A DNA stretch of 64,000 nucleotides from Homalodisca vitripennis (Eukaryota; Arthropoda; Insecta; Hemiptera; Cicadellidae). The notes beneath the pieces are model-generated. The model ran no database searches and had not been told where the DNA came from. It worked only from the letters and a program-made list of their open reading frames with translations. Each line of letters begins with the position of its first letter. Position 1 is the first letter of the stretch. The stretch lies in contig NC_060215.1 of the NCBI RefSeq assembly GCF_021130785.1, positions 118,258,501 through 118,322,500 of the forward strand. The letters run 5' to 3'. The position numbers and the translations under genes were made by a program. Below are positions 24,401 through 36,662 of this stretch, one piece after another.

Positions 24401-27400
24401 TCACCTACTGTCGAGGAGGGGTAGCGGGTTGTATGCTCAGTCATGTCACATTGGAAGATGTTGGGAGAGGCTACCTCTCACCTACTGTCGAGGAGGGGTA
24501 GCGGGTTGTATGCTCAGTCATGTCACCTTGGAAGATGTTGGGAGAGGCTACCCCTCACATACTGTCGAGGAGGGGTAGCGGGTTGTATGCTCAGTCATGT
24601 CACCTTGGAAGATGTTGGGAGAGGCTACCTCTGTTTCAGCGTCTTCCAGTCAAGCGTGTACAGTACAGTACTCCTCATATGTTAAGGCTTGCAACACTGA
24701 AGAAGCTCAACTCCCTCATACTGTTGGAACAGTCATACTCCGCAGTAAACTGACCTATCGATGAACTCTTTTACGGCATTTGAAGTTAGTGACCTTTGTC
24801 TCTCCTGGCCAATCATAGGGTTGCCCAGTTGTGACACATCATTTTTGGCTCTACCCAGTGTAGGTTGAACTGAAATCTGTAACCCTACAAGAAGTGAACC
24901 CTACTGGGGGTAAAATAATGTAAAAATAAACACAAGTTTATTTTCCACTTTTTCATACCCGAATACTTTTTTATTGAGTATTGCGCTATATAGAAATTGT
25001 TTAATAATTTCTAAAGGTTGTAAGTATACTTTGTTTTATATCAGTTTTCACTTAGATAACAAATAGGATCAGGTATAACATATTATTGCATTTTCCCCAG
25101 ATAACCTGATTGACATTCCAAGGCTGAGGAGCTTGCACTTGATACTGAGTGACACGATCGAATTGGTCAACGGTTTCTTTGGTATCCAGATGGTGATCAT
25201 CTACACCTTGTACGTGTATCGCTTGGTGATGAATGCCATTGTGTATCAGATACTGGGTCTCTACCAGACAAGGGCAGATCTAACATGGAATTACCAATCG
25301 TTTGTGGACAACTTTTGGAAATTCTATCTTTTCTTCCGGATGACTTACTTCACATGGATATGTTTCTGGGACCAGTGGGGAAGTAAGTTATATGACTAAT
25401 TCTCTCGTCAGTTTACGAAAGTAACTTAATAATACTTCACTAGCATATTGAATTATCTAATTGTTTATAGATTAATCATTATATAACGATGAACCAAAAA
25501 TTAATTTAATAAATTGATTTCGTCAGCTTTGATAAAGCTAATGTGCTGTGTACGTGCTTGGAACAGTTAAATAAGCAAAATTGTTCATTATTTCCGTCTA
25601 GGAAAAGGAGATAGCTTAGTCTTGACTCTATATCAGAAATAGCTAGTTCTAGAATAGCTTCTCTGAACTTGTATAAGTCAGTCATGACCAGAAAGTTTTA
25701 AGTTTTTAATTATAATTTAACTAAAATATAAACAATGTGCTCAAAATTTAAAGCTAAACATGACATAAAACTTTAATTTAACTGATAAGAAAACTAACAA
25801 ATATTTTTTTTCTCCTATAAACATTCTTTTTATAATCGAAACATAAAAACTGGTTTATTCCAGGCTAAAACGATGCTACAAATACATAAATACACGAAAA
25901 CGAAGATAACGTTACAATTGTTGCTTAAACATAGATTATCGATATTATGGAAGAATGAAACATTACTAAAAACGTATAAAATTCAAGAGTTTAGTAGAGT
26001 TTAGTACTGGGAGGTGCCACAACTTAGCGAAAACTGATTGAAACTACGTCAGTCCCTCCCCCCGCCTAAGTTACTCGAGCTGTTCAGTTGTGTTAAACGT
26101 TTTATTCAGTGGAAAAAACTTCAATCGTTATCACACACAAACAATCACAGTCAAACTTTTGCAGGTATGCATTCTTTATGTTATGTTACATTCACTGTGT
26201 TTAACCCTAGAACACTACCGTGTTTTGATATACCTTTGTTACTACCGATACGTAAATGTTACGTAGCATGTTTATTTTTGTTTTTTAGGTTATGTAAAGG
26301 TTTATTTACATGCCTGTGTATTGTTTTTGCGTATTTTCTTGCCGATGTGCTTTCTTAAGGTGAGGATGAGTGTGTAAGCGTGTGTGCGTGTGTGTAATGC
26401 GTGCATGTGAGATACATAGTGTTTTCCTAACCTTATGTTCGTATCTAAAATGCCACAGAAACTCATCCTTAAACATAGATTATCGATATTATGGAAGAAT
26501 GAAACATTACTAAAAACGTATAAAATTCAAGAGTTTAGTAGAGTTTAGTACTGGGAGGTGCCACAACTTAGCGAAAACTGATTGAAACTACGTCGTCAGT
26601 CCCCTCCCCCCGCCTAAGTTACTCGAGCTGTTCAGTTGTGTTAAACGTTTTATTCAGTGGAAAAAACTTCAATCGTTATCACACACAAACAATCACAGTC
26701 AAACTTTTGCAGGTATGCATTCTTTATGTTATGTTACATTCACTGTGTTTAACCCTAGAACACTACCGTGTTTTGATATACCTTTGTTGTTACTACCGAT
26801 ACGTAAATGTTACGTAGCATGTTTATTTTTGTTTTTTAGGTTATGTAAAGGTTTATTTACATGCCTGTGTATTGTTTTTGCGTATTTTCTTGCCGATGTG
26901 CTTTCTTAAGGTGAGGATGAGTGTGTAAGCGTGTGTGAGTGTGTGTAATGCGTGCATGTGAGATACATAGTGTTTTCCTAACCTTATGTTCGTATCTAAA
27001 ATGCCACAGAAACTCATCCTTTCCAAAAAACCGTGTCTGTATCTGGCTTGACAATTTTTGTAGTATCAGTTTTTTCTTGCTCTGTAGAAATAACAGGGAA
27101 GTCTCGATTCCTAGCACCAGTTATTTATCTTACTTTTGACGATCCTACTGCCATTGCATCATTATCTTTTCTTTTTTTGCTGGTCCCAGGGTTTATTTCC
27201 TCCCAATATTTTTTATGGGCACGATAATCTCGTCATCTGAAATTTTATTGGCATCTGGCACGAACTTGGGGGTCTGCATCACTATCATACTCATCTTCTG
27301 AAGAGCTTTGGAATTCTAAGATATCGTCGACACTAATGTCTTCCTCAAGTAAATTGAATTTCGTCATCTTCGACAGTACGTGTGTTTTCCACTTTGATAC

Positions 27401-29850
27401 TAAAAAATTTTCTACTAACTCCAAGACTTTTTTTACCAAAAAACCAACCTAAATAGGTTTACTTACTTGTTTTACCATACACACTTATGCGTAAAATATA
27501 CGTATTTTGTTTATCAAGCATTACTACCGCTACGTAAAATTGACGCACGGCCTAAATAAAAATCAATATTAAGATAAGAAAAAGAACTACACACACCCAT
27601 ACACTTCGGAGGCCGAACGACCATTGATCAGTAGAAGCACTGCCCAAAGCTTAAACCGGGGGGTTGGGGGGGGGGAGATTAGGTGTGACTTTAAACATTA
27701 CAAATATACGTAAAACTTACGCACGGTAGTGTTCTAGGGTTAAGAATAGCATTCACTATAATAGGTCGGGTTGAGAGTATGTTAAGGTTTATTAATATAT
27801 ACGGTTCAAACATCTACTGCTGTTTAGTCATTGGTCACTAACCTCGAAATAATGATAAAGCAAAGGTCTAAATTCGGGTTACCAGTGATGGTATAAATTT
27901 AGGCTACAGCCTACTTTTAGACCAACTATTCAATGTTTCTTATTTTATTAGTTTTAATACCAGAATGCCGAGCCAAAACCTCAAAGTACAATAAAAAAAA
28001 GAAAAGAATGGGATAGAGCAAACATGGAGTAGGCAATACTTGCCGCTAGAGAAAATAAAATGGGGACCCTGACAGCTGCGAAAACAATTAATGTACATAG
28101 AACTACATTGCAAACTCTAAGTGAAAAGGCAGAGCTTTCTCCATCAAAATTGGTCTCAATGAAAATTGGTATAAACCCTATCCTAGAAGGAGAGTTAGAA
28201 AAGGAGCTGGTTACATATCTTCTTCAAATGGTGGAAAGTTTTTTTGGCATTACTCTTGGAGATTTAAAACGCAAGACTTATCAGCTAGTGATGAGAAATT
28301 GCTTAAATCACCCATTTAAAAATGGTCAGGCTGTAAAATGTTTCTGAGATCTTTGTTTGGAACAGCATAAGAATGAATCGTTTTATGTGCCTGCGTAAAC
28401 TCTGTGGCACATATTTTTTCCCGAGCTCTGGGATTTAACAGAGATAACCTAATACCATTTCTTCAATTTGTTAGAAGCCACTTATGAGAAGCACAACTAT
28501 ACAGCAGAAAGAATTTACAATGTAGACGAAACGGGTCTAACGGTAGTCCAAAGTAAAATTTCTAACGTTATTGGAAGGAAGGACAACGTCAAATAGCGGC
28601 TCTTACACCTGCTGAAAGAGGAGCGACCATTACGATAATTGATTACATGAGTGCTTCCGGACATTATGTTCCTCCTCTGGTCATATCCCCCCGGAAAAAC
28701 ATGAATAACCAACTCGTGAAAGGAGCTCCCCAAGGGATCATTGGCGTTGCACACCCGTCTGGGTGGGTTCAGACTAAAATTTTTACTCAGTAGTTTAATC
28801 ACTTTGTAGAAAAGGTTAAACCATCAGAACAATCTCTAGTTCTCCTAATCTTGAGTGGTCACTTCAGCCATGTACGAAATATTGACCTGATAGAAATTGC
28901 AAGGGACAATTATGTGACTATTTTGTCCCTACCGCCTCATTGCATTCACAAACTTCAACCGTTGGACAAAACTTTTATGGAGCCCTTGAAGATGTACTTC
29001 AGCAAAGAAATAAGGCAATGGACTCGCCATTCTAAAAGGCCATTGACTGTGTATGAAATGATAAACCTTTTTGACAGAGCCTAGCTTAAAGTTCAAACTG
29101 GCCAAATTGCAGTGAAAGGATTTGAAGTTAGGGGGATATTTCCTCTGAATAAAAATATATTCAGTGATGCTTCTTTTATTGCCTATGAAAATGAAGCTGC
29201 AAAACGTGCAGCTCAGAGCCTAGGCAAGTAATAAGCTGCCATGAGCAGTCTTCATGTTCTATTGACGATTTCGTGTTATTTAACACGAACATCTAAAACG
29301 CCAACTCAAAACTTGACACCAATTTTGGATAAGACCCAAGAGCCATCATCCGTTTATCAAGATCCCCAGACCGGAACTTCAAAGTCAGCTACTAAAGATG
29401 TTCCACATGCTGGGCGGTCAGCACATACGCCATTGTTCCCACCCCAGCGGCATAAAAAATCTAACAGAAGGTGTAAAGCCGTAGGAGCTTGTGTTATAAC
29501 TAGTACGCCGCACAGAGATGAATTAAGGACATCTCTAGAAAATAAAAGCCTTTCTAGTGTAAACCCCTAGTGTTATGGAACTTTGAATGTCCGTGCAGGC
29601 AAAGACCGGATGATGCTGATGTGGCCTGTATCTTTTGTGACCGACAGTTCTCTGATGATGTGATTTAAATGGTGAATTATGGGTCATTTGTGTGATATGC
29701 AGAATGTGACCAAATGACCAATGTGCAAGGGCCGAAAAAGATGTTTATAAGAGTATATGCAATTTCTGCAAATAATTTAATATTACACTTATTTTTACCA
29801 CATAAATATACTTGAAATTTTGTAATTTCACAATTACAATATATATATAC

Positions 29851-29894
<44 letters not shown>

Positions 29895-30454
29895 GGTGTA
29901 TATTATGTCTGGAAACACCCAAATATATCCTTTAATATTTTAAATATAAATTTGAAACCTCTTACAATCGTGATAGAGATTGGGCATCTACTTTTTGGAA
30001 CAATGTTTTGTTATGTCACACCAACGGGGGACGTCCTGCCGAGGGTATCGTGAATATTCTTAATGGAAGCCTATACCTTGTGATTTAAAAACAATGCTAA
30101 AAAATTAGTGTAACACATTTTGTGGCAAGAACCATGTTAAAATTACATTGTTGAACATCAGTAAATTTTCAATACTAAAAATGCTCTATTTTCTGATAGA
30201 ATAATTCCTTTGAGATGCGGTTTGTGGCATTCAATTCAGTAAGCTATTACCTTTAAAATTATGTATCACAAGGTATAGGCTTCCATTAAGAATATTCACG
30301 ATACCCTCGGCAGGACGTCCCCCGTTGGTGTGACATAACAAAACATTGTTCCAAAAAGTAGATGCCCAATCTTTATCACGATTGTAAGAGGTTTCAAATT
30401 TATATTTAAATTATTAAAGGATATATTTGGGTGTTTCCAGACATAATATACACC

Positions 30455-30512
<58 letters not shown>

Positions 30513-33500
30513 CTTTAACGGGTGTTACAGGTGTTTTATTGAGGTATTCCTCTAATTTTATAGCCTAGCCCAAATTTATGCCACACCTTAAAATGATGTC
30601 AATATGCAATTAAAAAAAATATTTTATATACCTACTTCAAACATAACTACTAAAACATATTTTATGATAATTGACTGCAAAAGAACCTTTCAAAGTATTA
30701 TTTAACAGTGGTCAAACTTAGTTTTATATGTCGTAAAATAAGTTGTGGTGTGTAAAAAGTTAATGGTAGCCCAAGTTTAGATCTTCTCTACTTATAATAA
30801 ATGAAAACTTAATATTCCACTTAGACTATAAACACGTGGAAATGATTAAATACCACTATGTATATATTGTAAAGATAACACCTTAAAATGGTTTTTTCTT
30901 TACCAGAAACAGACAGTTATTTAGAAACAAGTCAGCGCTGTCTTAGATTTCAACACATAGTGTATAACACTTGCTCTGAATAAGTAAAGCTACCAGATTT
31001 CAAAAAGAATAAGTCATACCACACAGTATAATGAATACGAATTTGGACATTATATTGGAACAGACATTATTGTTTGACCAAAACAGGACTTAATATAAAA
31101 CCACTTCCAGACCACCATTTGATATTTGAGCAGAAAATAATATAAAAAGGGTGTGTAATTAATCTCACAAAAGCCATTTTAACGATATGTCTGGCCTGAG
31201 ACTTCATATACGTATAATAGATCTTTGGAATAAAGAAGTTTTATTTTATAACAGGGAATTGCATTCAATATTGTTGTCTCGTATTTTTCCATAGGAGTAT
31301 AAAAAATTAGTTATCACTATACAAAAATATCCTCGCCATAAAAATTAAAGATCTACATTGTAAAAGTTTTACTTATGTAAAAGTTTTTCAAAAGTAACTC
31401 TCCCGAAATGATAAGAGCCGAGTGAGTTGATCGATAAATTAATAAAAAACGCAATGGAAGATTGTCCCGTTTTTATCAAGTACGGCTCACCAATATTTTT
31501 CGTCAACTATAATTGCCTCCTCCAATAATACGACGGTTAAAATAAAACTCATATTTAAGAATATAACTGCCTAACATCCCTAACGAATACCATGTTGTCG
31601 TTCCTGAACGATGGTCCCTTGGAAACAGAGGTAGACGTAACAACCGATTATGGACCATACCACGAAACACCTATATTCACTTTCAACATAATAACAATGT
31701 TAAATCTGTTACTACTGTTACTCTCGTATTTTTGGTCGTAGAGATTTCTCATCTTAAATAGAGTGTGTAAACTATCTCGAAACGTCGAAAGAATAGCCGA
31801 AATTTAATATTAGTTACAACCAATTATTAGAATGTTCATGTTACAATACTTTTATGAACTTAACTTAATACTTTCATTGCTCTCTATTTTACGTTCATTG
31901 TTTTCTGATAGAGTAATTAATAAAACTGTTATCATATACAAAACTGTGTCTGTTAAAAGTTTAACATAGATTTATTTCAGCAACTGCCATTTGAAAATGA
32001 ATAAAGCTTACGAGGTTCGGTTCGCGGCATTATGTTCTAATAATTAAAACCATTGCATATTGACGAAGTCTTGAATTTAAAACTACCATAACACCCTCCC
32101 CATTAGCCACCCCCGTAATGTAGGTGGGATGGTTATTGTATAAAAAAGTTTTAAGATAACTGTATAACATTGTGCAAAATTTTATATTTTATCTGATATG
32201 CCCTAGATACTTTAAGGTGTATCTAATCGTTTTACGCACCCTGCTTATTAAGTGTAAGTATACAATCGATTTTAAGTGTTTATTAATATAGAATAAATCT
32301 TTAATCACTCAGAAAATTCATTCAGGATCTTAATCAACATAAACACCAACTGCAGCATGAAACAAATAAAAAGATTCGAGTTTGTGTCACCTATATTTAT
32401 ACTAATCCAACTACACTAATATAATTACAATCAAGGTTGGTTTTATTGGGAGGTCGTAGAATCCGATTGTAACCTCCAATGATCTTGCTATTTACTCTAC
32501 TAGTTTCATAGCATAATGAACGAAGTTTTTAAAATTAAACTGTTTGCAATTTCTACCTGGTCAAAACTCTATTTAAAAAATACAGATAAATGTCATATTT
32601 CTTAAGATATAATTTTTTACATCTCAAAGTTCCTTTATTTTGTTTTATTCATTTTGAAAAATATGCCATATATATGATATACATTCCTATCCCCATACTT
32701 GTGGGTAGTACCGAAGTGCTACTGTAAAGCCAGAAGTAAAAATGTAATATTTAAAATAAATTTTTTTTCTGTAAAAATTGTTTCGATTAAAAATATATAT
32801 ACTTTACCCTCCAACAAGAACACGTTGTAAAGTTTGACATAATCTAGTATACAATGTGATTTAAAAATATTAATAGTTAATATTAACAATTTTTCTACAT
32901 AAAAAAACTACCAATATTGTGGTCTAACTAGTTAATTATTATAAATGAATCTGTGTTAACAATTCCATGGCATTATACAATGTAGTTCATTACTTTATTC
33001 TTAAAGAAAGTTACAAAACAATAGTACCTAACTTGTTATTGTAAAATCAGAGAAGCTCGAAAAAAATATAATGCGAAGTACAGGAATTAGTTTAAAATGT
33101 TACACAAGTTATTTAAATAAGAAATTGAAAATAAAAAAAATATGAATCTGTGTTCTAAATCAGATTAGATGAAACTGAAGTTAACTATATTTAAGTTTTA
33201 ATACTTAAGTATAAAAAAATCCAATGAATTGCTTTATACTCTCGCAGTTTTAATTTGTAAGTTTCCCACCACCACAAAGCGATAAAAGTTGCAAAATATT
33301 GGTGTCATACTAACCAATTGTTTTAAATTTGTACATGAGTTTTTAAGATATATTTCAACCACGATTTAATTAACTTTAAATTAATTAAATGTTATAAACT
33401 TTAATTATACTATATTAACATGTTTTATTATTTATACTTTGTATATACCTTAATATGGGGCGTCCCTAATGCAGACAAATCACTGCCTCATTGACTGATA

Positions 33501-34946
33501 TTTTAAATTAAACGCCTTAAAGAGAAAGAAGCAATGACATCTAATTTCTCACAACTCTGTTCAAAATTGCTACTGTTACAAAAAAGATAAAACCAAAAGG
33601 TAAAGATAAATTCTAACTGCTGTTTTGTATGGAAGCAAACAATAGACTTGTTAGTTTCACCATTGTACTTTCCATCAATACTTAGCAATATGATGCAATA
33701 TATATTGCAATGACGTGTTACATGATAAAGTCACTATTTAAAACCATTTACCCAACTTTTGTGACGGCTTAAATATTTTTTTCTCACAATAGATCTTTTC
33801 AATGTTCCAATCTCAATTAATTTTGATAAGGACGGAACTAATCTTGTAAGCTGTCAAAATCAGCTTTATTGTGTATCCTGAAAAAAAAAAAATAAACATT
33901 TTCGACATATTAAGAATACCTAGAGCACCTACAGTTCTTAATATATACTACTGGACATTTTATGTCAATATAATACATAAGACAACATATTAATTATCAG
34001 AAATTATTTAAAGAATTCAGCAATATTTATTTAAATTTTAGTATAAAATAGATGTATTAAACTTGGCAGTTTCAAAGAGAGATGAGCACCAGCAAGAACC
34101 AGATATTTTTCATAGTGTTAAGCAAAACAAATTTTTTTTTAATTTTGATTAATTCCTTGATAATTGTAAAAATTTCATTGTTTTATTGAATTTTGTTTAG
34201 AATGAGGTTGGGATTATCAAGTAAATTGGTAGATATTTTTACTGGAAATGAAACAGTTTAAAGGGAAGAAATTAAAAAAGCAAGTAATGTTTTTCATATT
34301 TATAACATATTGGGTTATTAAACTGAAAATCCATATTAATTCCTTTCAATATTTTATGAACACGCAATTCTATGCAATACGATTACAAATATATTTTGTA
34401 ACATTGTGTTTTATACACAACTTAAAAAATCTATGCATAACAGAATAGGTTTTTTGCTCTTATATTAGATAATACAGTAGGGTTCCTCTTTCCGCTCCTA
34501 TACAAACCGATCCACTACCCACGAAGTCATGATCAGATTTGACTTCCACCACGGCAACGACAGCGCGTAAAAACATAAAGTCGCCTCTCATCTTCCTGTT
34601 TTTAAATGTTTTAGGGTTTTGAGACAGGCCTTTACGAGTAACAATAGCAGGGGATTACAACATTTTTCCCTTCCTGGTGTGTCTTACAATTCTCGGTTTA
34701 ACCGACATGTTGCAAACCAATTAGTATAATTTTATTACTAGCCAATGCTTGTTACGACAAATCTTGTATTGTACTAATTCCAAAGGGCAAACTAAAATAT
34801 AATTTCTGATTATAAATTTCAGGCAAAACACACGGGATATATTTTGTCTACAATTAGTAACAAACACTTCCTCGATTTCCAAAAGAAACAGGTAAGCTTT
34901 AAAATTTGATTAGATGTAATCTTTGAGATGAGAGAGGGAGAGAGAG

Positions 34947-35001
<55 letters not shown>

Positions 35002-36619
35002 AGGGGGGGGGTGTTAATGTTTTATATCAAAGTGAAATCTCATGTAAATTCTCATATAAAGAATGACTGAATGCAGTTAAAGTCCCTAGATTGTTTAGAA
35101 AGACTGGACTAATACATTCCGTACTTAGAAAGGGTATATTATTTCCAACTGTTGTAGATGCTGTCTATAACAAATATATATATTTTACATCTTTAAAAAT
35201 TTAAGATATCAGAAAGAAACGAGAAAGCAGATAGGGATTTATTTTCTGTCATAAATTTTACCGTTACAGGTGGTACATGGTTAAACACTATTAGATATTA
35301 TTTCAACAAGTTAAGCTAAATATAATTAATTATTTGTCATATTGTATTTTAAAACGCTACTGCTTAAACTATATTACTACTAAAATGTAATCCTTGTTCC
35401 TTTATGCTGACATCTTTAATTTTATTATGGATAGTTACTCGTACATTACTTTATCAAACAGCACTAAACAAAATAATTTGTATACTTTATCATATTATTT
35501 CAGTTGAAAACCTTGCTGCTGCAGCTACCCCACCATTCTACTCAGATTTCCGCTGCTGGACTTTTTGATATAGAAATGCCAATTGTTCTCTCCGTAAGTA
35601 CAAAATTGCATGTTGGAATTATACCAGTGTCTTTTTTTGTATGTAGAAAACTATACTGCCAAACTTTAGAGTTTTAGTATATATTTAACACTTTATAAAA
35701 TGTCATTTCACGTTTACATTATTGTGGTAAGTAATTTATACTGCCTACTAAACAGTACGAGTTTCGTGATATGGAAATATTCGGATTTTTACTTGTGCCA
35801 TTTAAGTATTTACGGTGGATTATTTCCATTTAAATATTCATTAAAACCATCTTAGAAGTTTGCTTTAGTATACCTAATATTTAATTAACTACTAACACAA
35901 ATAGCTTTATATTTTCTTGACAATTTATTGATATCCGCATTTGTTTAATCCACGTATATAAGCCTTCTTACTTACATTATCTTACAGGACATGGATAGAA
36001 GATAATGATAATCATACCCAAAATATGTCTTATGTTACTAAAACATTCTATTTTGTTAACCACAAAGTACTGCTTGACAAATTCTAAGTCATTTAAAGCA
36101 GGTCTATTTCAAACCTCATTTCACTAGCAAGCCGTAGAAATTGCATATGCATTTTGCAAACCTAAATCCAAGGAATCAATATTCAGTGGAATGTTTATAC
36201 TGCACAAGGAAGGTGAGCAATACACTAAAGACAAACGTTTTCCTCAGGAAGCTCTAAAGGAGATGCATATGTTTTTGATCATACAACAAAATCATATACC
36301 AACAACTATTACTCCAATTATTACTTTTATTACTTTTGTAATAATTGAGTCCAATATGTCCAAAAGGCACAAACTTAAAACACATCATATATATGAATTG
36401 TTTGCATTAACTGCGTTGAGTATTATGTATTACACAATTACGTTAAATTTGTCATTACATGACGTTAAATTCGTTAAATGATGTTAAATTAGTCTTTCCA
36501 TTATCTGAACTGAAAAAGTTTACCTATCTTTCAAATGTATGAGTGATTTTTAATATGAATTTTTTATAGCTGATTGGGCATAACAGTTTGATGAAATAAC
36601 AGACGTACTAAAAGGGTTC

Positions 36620-36662
<43 letters not shown>

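Noticed and set aside
24289..24753. Four overlapping frames in the 77-bp array
   Set aside because: Staggered copies of one repeat sequence; not genes.
26038..26358. Hydrophobic 106-codon frame as a membrane protein gene
   Set aside because: It contains the piggyBac terminus, is duplicated with it, and has no start or splice support.
29677..29922. Tyr-Ile repeat frame
   Set aside because: TA microsatellite read-through on the minus strand.
34478..34700. Additional Tc1/mariner element starting CAGTAGGGTTCC
   Set aside because: No inverted partner or transposase fragment found nearby.
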